DNA of 64,000 nucleotides from Prolixibacteraceae bacterium (GTDB taxonomy: Bacteria; Bacteroidota; Bacteroidia; Bacteroidales; Prolixibacteraceae). Shown piece after piece: positions 11,702-21,855 of the stretch (its first letter is position 1; every line of letters starts with the position of its first letter). The stretch is from the NCBI GenBank assembly GCA_028282705.1, contig JANQHI010000033.1, forward strand, positions 123,093 through 187,092, read 5' to 3'. The notes below the pieces were generated by a model. That model was given only the letters and a program-made list of their open reading frames with translations, was not told the DNA's origin and ran no database searches. The position numbers and the translations under genes were made by a program.

Positions 11702-12628
11702 ATGTTGATTACTAAAGCAATAAAAAATATGAAGGCATTTTGGGTTCTTATAACAATGATGCTCCTGTTTTCATTGAATGGGATTGCACAAGATATGATA
11801 TTCAGCCAGAATATGTTTTATAAAGATAATATTAACCCTTCTTCATTTCTGATCTCAAATGACTATAATGTTTTTTTGCTTTATAACCATAACCTAAGTG
11901 GGTTTGACAATAACCCACAAACACAAGTGGCAGACTTCAGCATGGTGAAAGGGAAACAAAAATTTGGTATATACTTTATAAATGACAAATTGGGCTTTGA
12001 CCTTATCCAAAACGTGAAAGCCAGGTATGCCCAACGTTTTGAAATTTCAAGGAACTCTTCATTCTCCTTGGGGTTAGCAATTGGGGCTGTACACAGGAAA
12101 CTGGAAGTTACCAAACTAACCTTTGAAACAGGAGATGACCCCCTTAGTTATTCTGATTATTCAAAAACCTGGTTTGATTATGATTTTGGGGTAGAATATA
12201 GGTATGAACAATTATACATTGGGCTTTCATTTACCCATTTTGGAAGGATGTTAAATAACTCTGATAATGAAGTATTGACATCTCATGTATATGCATATGC
12301 ACAATATGCCTATGCTGTGAACAAAATGTTCACCCTGTACCCCAATTTGCTGATGCGCCACTGGAAAGGGTCATTTTTTATTGAAACTGGGGTAACAGGC
12401 TACTATAAAAACACATTTTGGGCAGGTATCTCATTCAGCGATTTCCAGGATTTAACCATGATGGCAGGCTTGAAAATCTATAAGGATATGATGTTTGGGT
12501 ATGCCTATAAAGCCAACCTGAATAAAAAAATACTAAACCCATTTGCCACTAGCACCCACGAAATTTTTATTAATATCCCAATAAATACCCAACGGAAAAA
12601 TATTCGTACCCCACGTTTTATAGATTAA
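11702..12628 (+). CDS. PorP/SprF family T9SS outer-membrane protein
   Basis: This is a 308-residue beta-barrel protein of the PorP/SprF family. I take the ATG at 11702, twelve bases after the upstream stop. The ATG at 11729 (MKAFWVLITMMLLF...) would give a shorter, equally good signal peptide. The mature N-terminus has the family pattern (SQNMFYKDNINPSSF), followed by alternating amphipathic strands and a C-terminal strand-rich end. PorP/SprF proteins bind T9SS components and help hold type B cargo such as SprB at the surface. This copy is probably dedicated to the type B protein two genes upstream. Confidence 0.85.
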   Translation: MLITKAIKNMKAFWVLITMMLLFSLNGIAQDMIFSQNMFYKDNINPSSFLISNDYNVFLLYNHNLSGFDNNPQTQVADFSMVKGKQKFGIYFINDKLGFDLIQNVKARYAQRFEISRNSSFSLGLAIGAVHRKLEVTKLTFETGDDPLSYSDYSKTWFDYDFGVEYRYEQLYIGLSFTHFGRMLNNSDNEVLTSHVYAYAQYAYAVNKMFTLYPNLLMRHWKGSFFIETGVTGYYKNTFWAGISFSDFQDLTMMAGLKIYKDMMFGYAYKANLNKKILNPFATSTHEIFINIPINTQRKNIRTPRFID

Positions 12629-12644
12629 CCTGATTTGGTTTATT

Positions 12645-13223
12645 GTGAAATCAAAGATCATACCAATCATAGGTGGGTTATTAATACTCCTAGCTTGTTC
12701 CAGGAACCTTCCTTTGGTTACCATAAAAACCACTCTTGGTGACATAACTGTTGAGGTGGATACACTAAATGCCCCTGTTACAGCCAATAATTTCCTGAAG
12801 TTGGTCAGGAAAGGGGTTTATGCTGAAGGTGCAACATTCTATAGGGCGGTCAGGATGGATAACCAACCTTTCAATCAGGTAAAAATTGAAGTGGTACAAG
12901 GAGGGTTAAAACATGATTCATTGATAGAAATGCATCCTCCAATTGTTCATGAGGGCACTAGGCAAACAGGCTTAAAACATAAAAATGGTGTAATTTCAAT
13001 GGCAAGGATGGAACCAGGAACTGCTTCAACAGAGATTTTCATCTGTATAGGCTATCAACCTGAATTAGATTATGGTGGTAAAAGAAATCCTGACCTGCAA
13101 GGGTTTGCTGCATTTGGAAGGGTAGTTAAAGGAATGCAGGTAGTAAAACAAATACAACAATTACCAGATACCAGCCAATATTTAATTGAGCCAATCCAGT
13201 TTACAGGTGTTGAGGTTAAATAA
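12645..13223 (+). CDS. Cyclophilin-type peptidyl-prolyl isomerase, lipoprotein
   Basis: The protein has 192 residues starting at a GTG (12645); no ATG precedes the signal peptide, so the non-ATG start is probably genuine. The lipobox LLAC places the lipidated Cys at residue 18. The rest is a compact cyclophilin domain (IKTTLGDITVEVDTLNAPVTANNF, ATFYRAV, VQGG, GVISMAR, ST-EIFICIG, FAAFGRVV). It should catalyse proline isomerisation in folding of exported proteins. It lies 16 bp after the PorP/SprF gene and may be co-transcribed with the T9SS unit. Confidence 0.88.
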   Translation: MKSKIIPIIGGLLILLACSRNLPLVTIKTTLGDITVEVDTLNAPVTANNFLKLVRKGVYAEGATFYRAVRMDNQPFNQVKIEVVQGGLKHDSLIEMHPPIVHEGTRQTGLKHKNGVISMARMEPGTASTEIFICIGYQPELDYGGKRNPDLQGFAAFGRVVKGMQVVKQIQQLPDTSQYLIEPIQFTGVEVK

Positions 13224-13298
13224 CCTTGGTTGTGAATTAGGTGAGTTTGCCAGGTACTGTATTGAAGATTCACTCGACTTCTTTTCAGGCAATAAAAA

Positions 13299-13322
13299 AA
13301 TGGGAACGATCACGTTCCCATT
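13299..13322 (+). terminator. Hairpin, probable terminator of the T9SS/cyclophilin unit
   Basis: AATGGGAACG-ATCA-CGTTCCCATT is a perfect 10-bp stem with a 4-nt loop, about 75 bp after the cyclophilin stop. The T run is poor on the plus strand (TTCTATG). A run of seven A precedes it, so it would be a stronger terminator read on the minus strand, although no minus-strand gene feeds into it. Confidence 0.5.
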
Positions 13323-13711
13323 CTATGTGCGTCAAAAACTACTCTTTCAGGTAAAACCTAAAAAAGTATACTTTAAATCTAATTCAGTGGAGTGTTGAAA
13401 AAACCCCCATAAAGGGATATGGAGGCTTCAAATCACGCATTTCTGCGCGGATGCACTTAAACAATTTTGTTAATTAATACTGTTTACTGTTTCTATGTAT
13501 AAATTGCTGTGCCAACACCAATGATCCAGGCTTTCCCTATCTAAAAGAACATCCAACAACCTTTCCTGAATTCACAAATAACTACCTTAAATTAAATAAT
13601 TAATATTAAAATTTAATTAAGGGTAAAAAACTTCATTCAGTCAGTTAACGACAATTTTTTAGGGTGAAAATACATTTTTAAACTATAAAATGCAATATGG
13701 TAAGTATGGAC

Positions 13712-13740
13712 AAAAAAAGAGGGGGATTAATCCCCCTCTT
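13712..13740 (-). terminator. Intrinsic terminator of the SusC/SusD operon
   Basis: The palindrome AAGAGGGGGATTAATCCCCCTCTT is followed on the minus strand by T7. It lies about 50 bp after the SusD stop codon. Confidence 0.85.
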
Positions 13741-13792
13741 CAACCTAGCATCTAAATACCAACTTATTCGTTTTAAGTTAACCAACAAGAAG

Positions 13793-15187
13793 TTAGTACC
13801 CAGGGTTTTGTTGTAGATTATCATTTACATCCATTTCCCTTTGTGGGATCGGGAATACTACTTCTTGAGAATTCCATGGTTTAGTAGTTGTAATACCAAT
13901 GTTACTATAACCAATATCTTTTCTCCACCTTTGCATGTCATACAAAGAATGCCCTTCTCCCATAAATTCGCGGATTGTTTCATCCTGGATAGCTGTGATC
14001 AATTCTGATTGAGAAAGCCCTGAAAGGGAAGGGACACCAGCACGAGACCTTACAACATTTAAAAGTTGTAATGCTTCATCCAGCCCACTACCACTTTCTG
14101 CAAGAGCTTCAGCACGGGTGAGGATCATTTCAGCCAACCTAATAATTGGTGCATTGTAATCATCCTGCATATGCTTATTGGTCCACCATGAACCATCTTG
14201 CTGGAAGAACCATCCAAGCCTTAAATCGCCACCTTCATACAATGCTAAGGTTGAAGGCTTAAAGATGATATCACCACGCTCATTAGGGTTAAAATAGTTA
14301 TTTAATGATTCATTATTGTTACCAAAGTTATCAGTAGAAGTATGGACAATACCAAATATCATTTCAGAAGTGAAAGCTTCACCAAATAATTTGGCAGGGT
14401 CTCCTGTTAACGTGTAGTTGCCCGAATTTATAACCTGGTTGGCATAATTGGCTGCATTGGCATAGTCTTTCATTTGCAAATATATCCTTGCAAGGTATGC
14501 TTTGCAGCTGAATTGGTTTGCCCTACCAGCATCACTTTGTGTAGGCAACAATGCTTCAGCAGCTTTTAAATCTGCAATTGCCTGGTCATATGTTTCCTTA
14601 ACTGTAGACCTTGGTAATTGCTCTGTTGCACTTTCCAGGTCATTTGATGGGTTGTTTTTGATAACCATCCCAAGGTCACTTGCTGAACTTGAGCTGTAAG
14701 GTAAACCAAAGCTTTGTACGGTTTCAAAATAAATAACCCCACGGCAGAATAATGCTTCACCTTTGATCCTGTCTTTTACAGCATCAAACCCTGCTTCATC
14801 CAAACCTTTATCTACTGCTTCAATTACTTTGTTGCAGCGGTTGATTCCATCATATCCATTGATCCACATACCCACAACATCTGTATTTTGAGGGGTAAGG
14901 GCTTTTTGGCTCATTTCTGTATAAGATACATATGATCCTTGCCAGTGGACATATTGAGATAAAACTTCTGCATTTTGAATCACATTTGTCCCCAGTAGGT
15001 TTTCATCCTGAAGTCCATCAAAACAACCTGTAACAGCATTTTCAATCCCACTTAATGTAGTAAGTGCTTGCTGGTCACTTAATGATTGCCAAGGATCTAT
15101 TTCAAGCCTGTCTTCACAAGATACTGTGAACAACATTAAGCCAATTAGAGCCAGGAAGATCCTGCTAATGAATTTATATTTTTTCAT
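13793..15187 (-). CDS. SusD/RagB-family nutrient-binding lipoprotein
   Basis: The protein has 464 residues. The lipoprotein signal ends at FTVSC (Cys24), followed by EDRLEIDPWQSLSD, typical of SusD N-termini. TPR-like helices, the conserved RAEALAESG and LLNVVRSRAG helices and the C-terminal EFMGEGHSLYDMQRW and FPIPQREMDVN...QNPGY motifs are all present. SusD proteins are surface lids that deliver glycans or peptides to a SusC channel. The partner susC-like gene ends 30 bp upstream in the same operon. No degradative enzyme is adjacent, so the ligand cannot be guessed. Confidence 0.95.
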   Translation of the reverse strand: MKKYKFISRIFLALIGLMLFTVSCEDRLEIDPWQSLSDQQALTTLSGIENAVTGCFDGLQDENLLGTNVIQNAEVLSQYVHWQGSYVSYTEMSQKALTPQNTDVVGMWINGYDGINRCNKVIEAVDKGLDEAGFDAVKDRIKGEALFCRGVIYFETVQSFGLPYSSSSASDLGMVIKNNPSNDLESATEQLPRSTVKETYDQAIADLKAAEALLPTQSDAGRANQFSCKAYLARIYLQMKDYANAANYANQVINSGNYTLTGDPAKLFGEAFTSEMIFGIVHTSTDNFGNNNESLNNYFNPNERGDIIFKPSTLALYEGGDLRLGWFFQQDGSWWTNKHMQDDYNAPIIRLAEMILTRAEALAESGSGLDEALQLLNVVRSRAGVPSLSGLSQSELITAIQDETIREFMGEGHSLYDMQRWRKDIGYSNIGITTTKPWNSQEVVFPIPQREMDVNDNLQQNPGY

Positions 15188-15217
15188 AATATATTGTTTT
15201 TATCTTATTTTTTAATT

Positions 15218-18200
15218 CTACAATCCAATATTGACTCCAAAAATGATGCTCTTTGCAGGTGGAGCCTGGAAGAAATCAATTCCTTGCCCAATATTCAAAG
15301 TACCTTCAGAAGAAACTTCTGGGTCGTGTCCTTTGTAGTCAGTGAATGTCCACAAGTTATAACCTGTAGCATATAACCTTACTGACTCTAAGTTAAGTTT
15401 TGCAAGCAGTTGCTTTGGAATGTTGTATCCCAGAGAGATGTTTTTAATCCTGACAAATGAACCATCTTCAATAAAACGTGAAGAGTGTTGCCTGTTAGCA
15501 GAATTAAATAATACAGCCCTAGGTACATCAGTTACGTCTCCAGGTTGTTGCCAACGATCGAGCTGGTCACGAGTATTATTGAAATAAAGAGACATACTGT
15601 TAGAAGTAAACCTTCCTGCATCAAAATAAAGGTCATTGCCTTGTACAAATTGTACCTGTACATTCAGGTCAAAATTATTCCATGCAAAATTGTTTGTAAC
15701 AGAACCAATATAATCAGGGTTTGGATCACCAACTATTTGGCGGTAATCATTGCTGTAATTGGTTGTTTTGTTTCCTTCAAGGTCATAGAATAAAGATGCA
15801 CCAGTGTCTGGGTCAACACCTGCATATTTAACTGTGTAATATACTCCAATGGGCTGTCCTTCCATAGCACGGGAAACCCCATTCTCAATTATTTCGCCTG
15901 CAATATCAGTTATCTTGTTTTTATTGAATGAAATATTAAAGCGTGTATTCCACTTGAACTTACCAACAAGGTTACGTGTAGCTACTGCAAATTCCCAACC
16001 TTTGTTTTCCAATTCTCCAAGGTTTTTGGCAATAGTTGTATAACCTCCTGTTGCAGGGATCCTTACATCAAGCAATAAATCTTTTGTTTTCTTGATATAA
16101 TAGTCAGCTTCAATGTCAATCCTGTTTTTGAACAAGCCAAGGTTCAGGCCAATATCCAATTGTGAAGTTTGCTCCCATTTCAAATCTGGGTTTGCCAATT
16201 GTGTTGGCGCCAAACCAGGTTGTGATGAATAATCACTGCCATCAGCATCACCACCATATAATCCAAGAGCAGGGAAGTTTGCACCAGTAGCAAAACGTGG
16301 GTTAGTTGAACTAGTCAAGAATTCAGCATTACCAGTTAACCCATAACTTGTACGTAGTTTCAATAAACTAACCCAATCCATTGAAGACATAAAGCTTTCG
16401 TCACTGGCAATCCAACCTACTGATACAGCAGGGAAGTTGGCGTAGCGGTTATCAGCACCAAACCTGGAAGAACCATCGCGGCGCATTGATAACTCAACCA
16501 AATATTTGTCAAGGTAAGAATAGTTGAACCTTGCAAAATAAGACTCAATGGCAAACTGTGTAATTGAGCCTCCCCCGTTTGTTACTTCTGCTGCATTGGT
16601 CACTGTCCAAAGGTCATTATTAGGGAATTGTTGCCCTGTTACATTGCTTTGCTCAAGCCTGGTTTCCTGGAATGAATAACCTGCAACTGCACTTACTTCA
16701 TGCTTTTCAGCAAATCTTTTGTTATAGCTTACCGTATTTGTGGTGATCCAGTTTGTATTCCTATAGTTAAGAGCTTGGCTTACACCATTGCTGCCACCGC
16801 CATCACCTGAATTTAATCCCCAGAAGATCTTTTCAGAAAGGTCAATATAGTCGAGAGACCATTCACTCCTGAAAGTAAAATCATCTAAAAATTTCAATTC
16901 ACCATAAGCTGTAACTTGTGGGCGTATGGTTATTGCCTCATGGATATTTTCATTCTCTTCATTAAGTAGGTTGTACGCAATATTATTATAAATATTCACC
17001 CCATTGCCTAAATAGAAAGTACCTTCTGGCCCATATAAATCAGACCCATCACCATAAATAGGGATGTTTGGATATTGCAATACACCTGAAGTTGACATTG
17101 ATGCAACAGAATTGTTATTTGAAACCCTGTTGTTTACTGTCCTTGCAAAACTAATATTGGTTCCAAAACGCAATTTTTCAGTTGCAGAATGATCCAGGTT
17201 GATCCTCATGTTCAACCGTTGGAACTCGTTGCCAATGGTATAACCTTCTTCATCACGATAACTGAATCCTGTGTAGAATTGCGTTTTATCATTTCCTCCA
17301 TTTGCTGAAATATCATACTGGCTGATATCACCTTTCCTAGCAACAGCACCAATCCAGTCAGTGTTGATTGCTTCTTCTGGTGCACCCAGTACATTGGCAA
17401 CCCCTGTCAGGTTGAAATAAGCTTCATTGAACAATTCTGTGTACTCGCTACCTGAAAGGGCATCCATAAAATTGGTAGCTTCCTGATATCCCCTATAGTA
17501 GTTAAAGTTTATTTTTGTTTTCCCACTTTTACCACGTTTGGTAGTGATCAGGATAACACCATTAGATGCACGCGACCCATAAAGAGCTGCTGCAGAGGCA
17601 TCTTTCAATACCTGTACATTTTCAATATCAGCAGGGTTCAATGTTGCCAAAGGGCTGGTTTGAGCATTATTCCCAGCATACCCTAATTGGTAATCTCCCT
17701 GAGGGATACCATCAATTACAAATAAAGGCTGAGAACTGGCCGAGATAGAAGAAGTACCCCTAATACGAATGGTATTAGCTTCTCCTGAACGTGACCCAGT
17801 GTTAATTTGAAGCCCTGAAGCCTGGCCCGAGAGCGCATTTTCAAAACTTACCACAGGCATTTTTTGCAGCTCTTCTGCATCAACTTTTGATACAGCATTG
17901 GTAACAGAACGCCTTTTTTGCGTACCATAAGCAACAACCATTACTTCATCAACTCCAAGAACATCAGGTTCCAATGCAACATTATATGTATTGGAACTGG
18001 TTACAGGAACTTCAACTGTTTTCATACCTACAAAGGAGAAGATCAATGTTTCAGAACCTTCTGGAAGGTTAATAGAAAAAGAACCATCTCCTAAGGTAAC
18101 AGTACCAACAGTTGTTCCCTGAACTAGCACAGTGGCTCCGGGAATAGGACTGCCATCATCTGAAGATGTAACATTCCCGGTAACCCTTCTGGTTTGAGCA

Positions 18201-18256
18201 TAAATGCTTCCTATACTCAAAAACAGAATAATAACTAAAAGCAGTTTACTTTTCAT
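15218..18256 (-). CDS. SusC/RagA-family TonB-dependent outer-membrane transporter
   Basis: The protein has 1012 residues. A signal peptide (MKSKLLLVIILFLSIGSIYAQ) is followed by a carboxypeptidase-regulatory-like domain (about 23-100: VTGNVTSSDDGSPIPGATV). Next are the SusC signature (VVAYGTQKRRSVT), a plug domain (about 120-230, VLKDASAAALYGSRASNGVILITTK) and a 22-strand barrel ending in IIFGVNIGL. It takes up ligand handed over by the SusD partner using TonB energy. There is no N-terminal signalling domain and no sigma/anti-sigma pair nearby, so regulation is not apparent from the sequence. Confidence 0.96.
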   Translation of the reverse strand: MKSKLLLVIILFLSIGSIYAQTRRVTGNVTSSDDGSPIPGATVLVQGTTVGTVTLGDGSFSINLPEGSETLIFSFVGMKTVEVPVTSSNTYNVALEPDVLGVDEVMVVAYGTQKRRSVTNAVSKVDAEELQKMPVVSFENALSGQASGLQINTGSRSGEANTIRIRGTSSISASSQPLFVIDGIPQGDYQLGYAGNNAQTSPLATLNPADIENVQVLKDASAAALYGSRASNGVILITTKRGKSGKTKINFNYYRGYQEATNFMDALSGSEYTELFNEAYFNLTGVANVLGAPEEAINTDWIGAVARKGDISQYDISANGGNDKTQFYTGFSYRDEEGYTIGNEFQRLNMRINLDHSATEKLRFGTNISFARTVNNRVSNNNSVASMSTSGVLQYPNIPIYGDGSDLYGPEGTFYLGNGVNIYNNIAYNLLNEENENIHEAITIRPQVTAYGELKFLDDFTFRSEWSLDYIDLSEKIFWGLNSGDGGGSNGVSQALNYRNTNWITTNTVSYNKRFAEKHEVSAVAGYSFQETRLEQSNVTGQQFPNNDLWTVTNAAEVTNGGGSITQFAIESYFARFNYSYLDKYLVELSMRRDGSSRFGADNRYANFPAVSVGWIASDESFMSSMDWVSLLKLRTSYGLTGNAEFLTSSTNPRFATGANFPALGLYGGDADGSDYSSQPGLAPTQLANPDLKWEQTSQLDIGLNLGLFKNRIDIEADYYIKKTKDLLLDVRIPATGGYTTIAKNLGELENKGWEFAVATRNLVGKFKWNTRFNISFNKNKITDIAGEIIENGVSRAMEGQPIGVYYTVKYAGVDPDTGASLFYDLEGNKTTNYSNDYRQIVGDPNPDYIGSVTNNFAWNNFDLNVQVQFVQGNDLYFDAGRFTSNSMSLYFNNTRDQLDRWQQPGDVTDVPRAVLFNSANRQHSSRFIEDGSFVRIKNISLGYNIPKQLLAKLNLESVRLYATGYNLWTFTDYKGHDPEVSSEGTLNIGQGIDFFQAPPAKSIIFGVNIGL

Positions 18257-18825
18257 AGATTAAAATTTAAGTTAAATACTGGTAAATCTTTTTGGAATTT
18301 TTTTTACAAGCTGAGGAGCACCTATCCAAAAAATCATACCTAAGAGCCTGAGTATATATTGGAAGCTTTTGCACGAGAAAGAACGAGCCAAGAAATAGCA
18401 TCGCTCATTATGAAAAAAGTCCTAAAAATGACGGAGATAAAAAAATTTATAAAATTGAGATAAATAAGAAAAATGCAATTAATCACCCATGTGTTTCTTA
18501 CATGATACCTTCACAAATATTCTTAAAAAATCCCTGTTTCCCCTGTTGATGCTATTCTTTTGGAATCAAATAATTAAAACAATTTAATTACTTATTCCAA
18601 TGTTCCTTTGACCAAACATACATATTTAATCAGTAATCAGGGAAGAATATCAACAAACCGCAGATTTTTGCCCACAAGTGGTAATATGCAGGCTTTTTTG
18701 GATTTTATTTGCTGTTTTTTGTAGTTGGCAGCCAAAAACAAGCAGTTTGCAGAGAGGGTGTGATATATTTACTAATAAAATGCAAAGGGTTAAGAATTGT
18801 TAAAGTTTATGTGACAAATTAAAAA
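18257..18825. other. Intergenic region upstream of SusC, possible promoter
   Basis: About 570 bp contain no convincing coding sequence. On the minus strand TATGTTTG at 18620-18613 matches the Bacteroidota -7 consensus TAnnTTTG. I find no TTG at the usual spacing, and it would leave a leader of about 350 nt before the susC-like start, so it is only a candidate. Confidence 0.35.
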
Positions 18826-19017
18826 CTAAGCAGCGTGGTTTGTAAAAGCATCCTCTAAAATTTCAGGGTACATTTCTCCAAAATTTTCTTTACACCACTC
18901 ATATAAAACTTCCACTTCACCTTTTTCTACCCAATTAATACATTTCAAAAGTTCTTTTTGAAATAGCTTCCTGCTGAAACTTACTTTGGGAAGAATTACT
19001 TTTGCATATTCTATCAT
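18826..19017 (-). CDS. Small conserved-looking hypothetical protein, 63 aa
   Basis: The ATG at 19017 opens a compact, charged, helix-prone protein with no signal or membrane segment. Motifs such as YAKVILPKVSFSRKLFQKEL and WCKENFGEMYPEILEDAF recur, as far as I remember, in small uncharacterised Cytophagales proteins. There are three aromatic/Cys-Trp positions (Cys27, Trp29, Trp41-Cys42). It follows trpA by about 220 bp on the same strand but is probably a separate unit. The function is unknown. Confidence 0.65.
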   Translation of the reverse strand: MIEYAKVILPKVSFSRKLFQKELLKCINWVEKGEVEVLYEWCKENFGEMYPEILEDAFTNHAA

Positions 19018-19234
19018 GGCCTTATCTGTTTATCTTGTATTGAATATAACTATTTATACTTTTTTCTGGTATGTTGTACAATATGGCTTAACACAAATTA
19101 ACAATTAAATACTAGTTTGTCTTTTATAATTTGCTTGTTATTTGATGTTTATAATTTTTAATGTTAAAACTGTTACAAAACATCTGGCAAAATACAATAC
19201 AATGTTTCTCATCAGCCAAAGTATAAGGCATAAA

Positions 19235-20020
19235 TTAACCTGGGTTTATGACACCTTTAATATAGTTTGAAATAGCTTGCTCCAATGTTAAATCTCCGTA
19301 CTGAAGGGCTTTTATAAAAGCTGAGCCAATAATAGCCCCATTGGCATATTGGCAAGCATTCATAAAAGTGGGGTTATTAGAAATACCAAAACCAATCAAT
19401 GTTGGTGTTTTAAGGCCTAGTTCTTTTATTTTTTCAAAATAACCTTTTTGGAAATCTTCGACTTTTTGGTTTTTTCCAGTTGTTGACGATGAAGATACCA
19501 TATAGATAAAACCTGTTGAAACTGAATCAATCAGTTTTACTCGCTCAACAGAAGTTTGAGGAGTAATTAAAAGCACGTTATGAACATTGTATTTTTCAAA
19601 TATGAGTTGATAATTTTCCTGGTATTCATGAAGGGGCAGGTCTGGAAGGATCACCCCATCAATACCAACCTCATGACACTTTTTGCAAAATTCTTCTACT
19701 CCATACTGAAGGACTGGATTAAAATAGCCCATAAGCACTAAAGGGATATTAACCTTATCCCTGATGTTTTCCAATTGCTTAAAAAGCAGCTCCAGGCTCA
19801 TGCCATTTTCGAGTGCCTGGTGGCTGCTTTGTTGTATGACAGACCCATCAGCTGTGGGATCAGAGAAAGGAATGCCAACCTCGACCATACCAGCCCCAGC
19901 CTGTTCCAGTTGTTCAATGATAAATGCTGTGTCATCCAGGCTTGGGTAGCCTGCTGTAAAATATATCGTAAGGATGTTTTCCTTTTTTTGCCTGAATAAT
20001 GTATTGATCCTGTTATCCAT
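19235..20020 (-). CDS. trpA: Tryptophan synthase alpha subunit
   Basis: The protein has 261 residues, the normal length. It is a TIM barrel that cleaves indole-3-glycerol phosphate to indole and glyceraldehyde 3-phosphate, with indole channelled to TrpB. The catalytic acids are visible as Glu47 and Asp58 in VEVGIPFSDPTADG. The phosphate-binding loop GFGISNNP and the end IGSAFIKAL are present. It is the last gene of the trp operon, 18 bp after trpB. Confidence 0.97.
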   Translation of the reverse strand: MDNRINTLFRQKKENILTIYFTAGYPSLDDTAFIIEQLEQAGAGMVEVGIPFSDPTADGSVIQQSSHQALENGMSLELLFKQLENIRDKVNIPLVLMGYFNPVLQYGVEEFCKKCHEVGIDGVILPDLPLHEYQENYQLIFEKYNVHNVLLITPQTSVERVKLIDSVSTGFIYMVSSSSTTGKNQKVEDFQKGYFEKIKELGLKTPTLIGFGISNNPTFMNACQYANGAIIGSAFIKALQYGDLTLEQAISNYIKGVINPG

Positions 20021-20038
20021 TGGTTGTAATTGTTCTTG

Positions 20039-21220
20039 TTAGTAGCCAAAATGATCTAGGTAGGTTTGCATATCTTTATCTCCTCTTCCTGAGAGGTTTA
20101 CCACTGTGGTTTCTTCAGGGAGAAGGGTAAGCTGGTTGAGTGCTGCCAGTGCATGGGCTGATTCCAGGGCAGGGATAATACCTTCTTTTTGGGTTAGCAA
20201 CAGGGCTGCCTGGAGCACCTCTTCATCAGTAGCTGACAGGTATTTTGCCCTTCCTGATTTAAATAAGTGGGCATGCATAGGGCCAATGCCAGGGTAATCT
20301 AACCCTGCTGAAATGGAATAGGGTTCTGTGATTTGCCCATCAGCATTTTGCATCAACATGGTTTTGCTGGCATGCAATACCCCTGGTGACCCTACTGTTA
20401 ATGTAGCAGCAGTTTCATGGGTATCAATGCCTTTGCCTGCTGCTTCAACCCCAATAAGTTCTACTGCCTGGTCATCCAGGTAATGGTAAAAAGCTCCTGC
20501 TGCATTGCTGCCACCTCCAACACATGCCAGTATCCTTGTTGGCAGCTCATTGCTAGTTTGTGCTTTTAACTGGCTTTTCATTTCCTTGCTGATAACAGAT
20601 TGGAAAATAGCCACCATATCAGGGTAGGGGTGTGGCCCCACTACTGACCCAATAATATAATGTGTATCAACAGGATTGTTTATCCAGTCGCGCATGGCTT
20701 CATTGGTAGCATCTTTTAATGTTTTGTTCCCACTATGCACTGGGATCACTTCAGCCCCCAGCATTTTCATCTTTTTCACATTGGGAGCCTGGCGCCCAAC
20801 ATCTAATGCCCCCATATAAACCACACATTTCAACCCTTTTAGGGCACATACTGTTGCTGTGGCTAAACCATGTTGCCCTGCCCCAGTTTCAGCAATGATC
20901 CTGGTTTTTCCCAGCTTTTGTGCCATCAATATCTGCCCAATGGTATTATTCAATTTGTGTGACCCAGTATGGTTCAGGTCTTCACGTTTTAAATAAATGT
21001 GGCTGCCATAATGTTCTGATAGCCTGGTTGCATAATACAGGGGTGATGGCCTGCCCACATAGTCTTTCAAGAGTTGGGTAAACTCATTTTGAAATGTATA
21101 TGAATGAATAATGCCAAGGTATTTTACCTTCAATTCTTCAATGTTAGCATACATCATTTCAGGGATCCAGGCACCCCCAAATTCCCCATAGTATCCTTTT
21201 TTATCTACCTGGTATGTCAT
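20039..21220 (-). CDS. trpB: Tryptophan synthase beta subunit
   Basis: The protein has 393 residues. It joins indole and serine to make tryptophan using PLP. The PLP lysine is Lys89 in [14 protein letters not shown]. The Gly-rich phosphate cup GGGSNAAG and the GRGDKDM C-terminal motif are present. This is the TrpB1 type that pairs with TrpA. The start codon overlaps the trpF stop by 4 bp (ATGA), suggesting translational coupling. Confidence 0.97.
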   Translation of the reverse strand: MTYQVDKKGYYGEFGGAWIPEMMYANIEELKVKYLGIIHSYTFQNEFTQLLKDYVGRPSPLYYATRLSEHYGSHIYLKREDLNHTGSHKLNNTIGQILMAQKLGKTRIIAETGAGQHGLATATVCALKGLKCVVYMGALDVGRQAPNVKKMKMLGAEVIPVHSGNKTLKDATNEAMRDWINNPVDTHYIIGSVVGPHPYPDMVAIFQSVISKEMKSQLKAQTSNELPTRILACVGGGSNAAGAFYHYLDDQAVELIGVEAAGKGIDTHETAATLTVGSPGVLHASKTMLMQNADGQITEPYSISAGLDYPGIGPMHAHLFKSGRAKYLSATDEEVLQAALLLTQKEGIIPALESAHALAALNQLTLLPEETTVVNLSGRGDKDMQTYLDHFGY

Positions 21221-21849
21221 CTTGTTTCTTTTAATTCCATCATAAAATCTTTTAGTTTCCCAATATTTTTTAACCCTGGCATTTCTTCAAACCCACTATT
21301 TAGGTCAATGCCATGCAGGGCAGGATGGTTTATTTGTTTAATAGCATCAGCATCTTCAGGTTTAATTCCCCCACTTAAGAAAAATGGTGTTGCCAGTTGG
21401 TATTTTTTAAGGATAGCCCAGTCAAATTTTTTACCAGTACCTCCAGGCAATTCAGCTTTTGTGTCAAATAGGAAGTAATCAACACAACTTTCATAATCAA
21501 TAAGTAAGTTAAAATCAAAAGATTGATTTACACGAAAAACTTTAAAAACCTGTAGCCCTTGTTCTTTCATTTTTTGGCAAAATTCAGGCGATTCATTACC
21601 ATGTAGCTGGATATGGGTTAATTCAAAAGCAGATGCTTTCCTTTTTATTTCATCAAACCCTTCATCAACAAAAACCCCTGCTTTATGGATGCTAGTATTA
21701 AAAAAGGGAACATCTTTGAGGTTGCCAATGTAACGTTTTGATAAAGGGTAAAAAATAAATCCCAGGATATCAACCCCTAAAGAAGCAACATCCTTAATGT
21801 TGCCTGGGTATTTCATCCCGCATACTTTTATTTTTAGTTCATTCCCCAT
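21217..21849 (-). CDS. trpF: Phosphoribosylanthranilate isomerase
   Basis: The protein has 210 residues. It catalyses the Amadori rearrangement of phosphoribosylanthranilate. The N-terminal KVCGM motif carries the catalytic Cys and [11 protein letters not shown] the phosphate site. [16 protein letters not shown] is the family C-terminal signature. The gene is separate, not fused to trpC as in enterobacteria, and lies 6 bp after trpC. Confidence 0.95.
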   Translation of the reverse strand: MGNELKIKVCGMKYPGNIKDVASLGVDILGFIFYPLSKRYIGNLKDVPFFNTSIHKAGVFVDEGFDEIKRKASAFELTHIQLHGNESPEFCQKMKEQGLQVFKVFRVNQSFDFNLLIDYESCVDYFLFDTKAELPGGTGKKFDWAILKKYQLATPFFLSGGIKPEDADAIKQINHPALHGIDLNSGFEEMPGLKNIGKLKDFMMELKETR

Positions 21850-21855
21850 GGATAT

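Larger units (their letters stand above)
13224..13792. other. Intergenic region with two hairpins, convergent genes
   Basis: About 570 bp separate convergent units. It contains two strong hairpins, at 13299-13322 and 13712-13740, listed separately. Nothing between them looks coding or like a known RNA. Confidence 0.5.
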
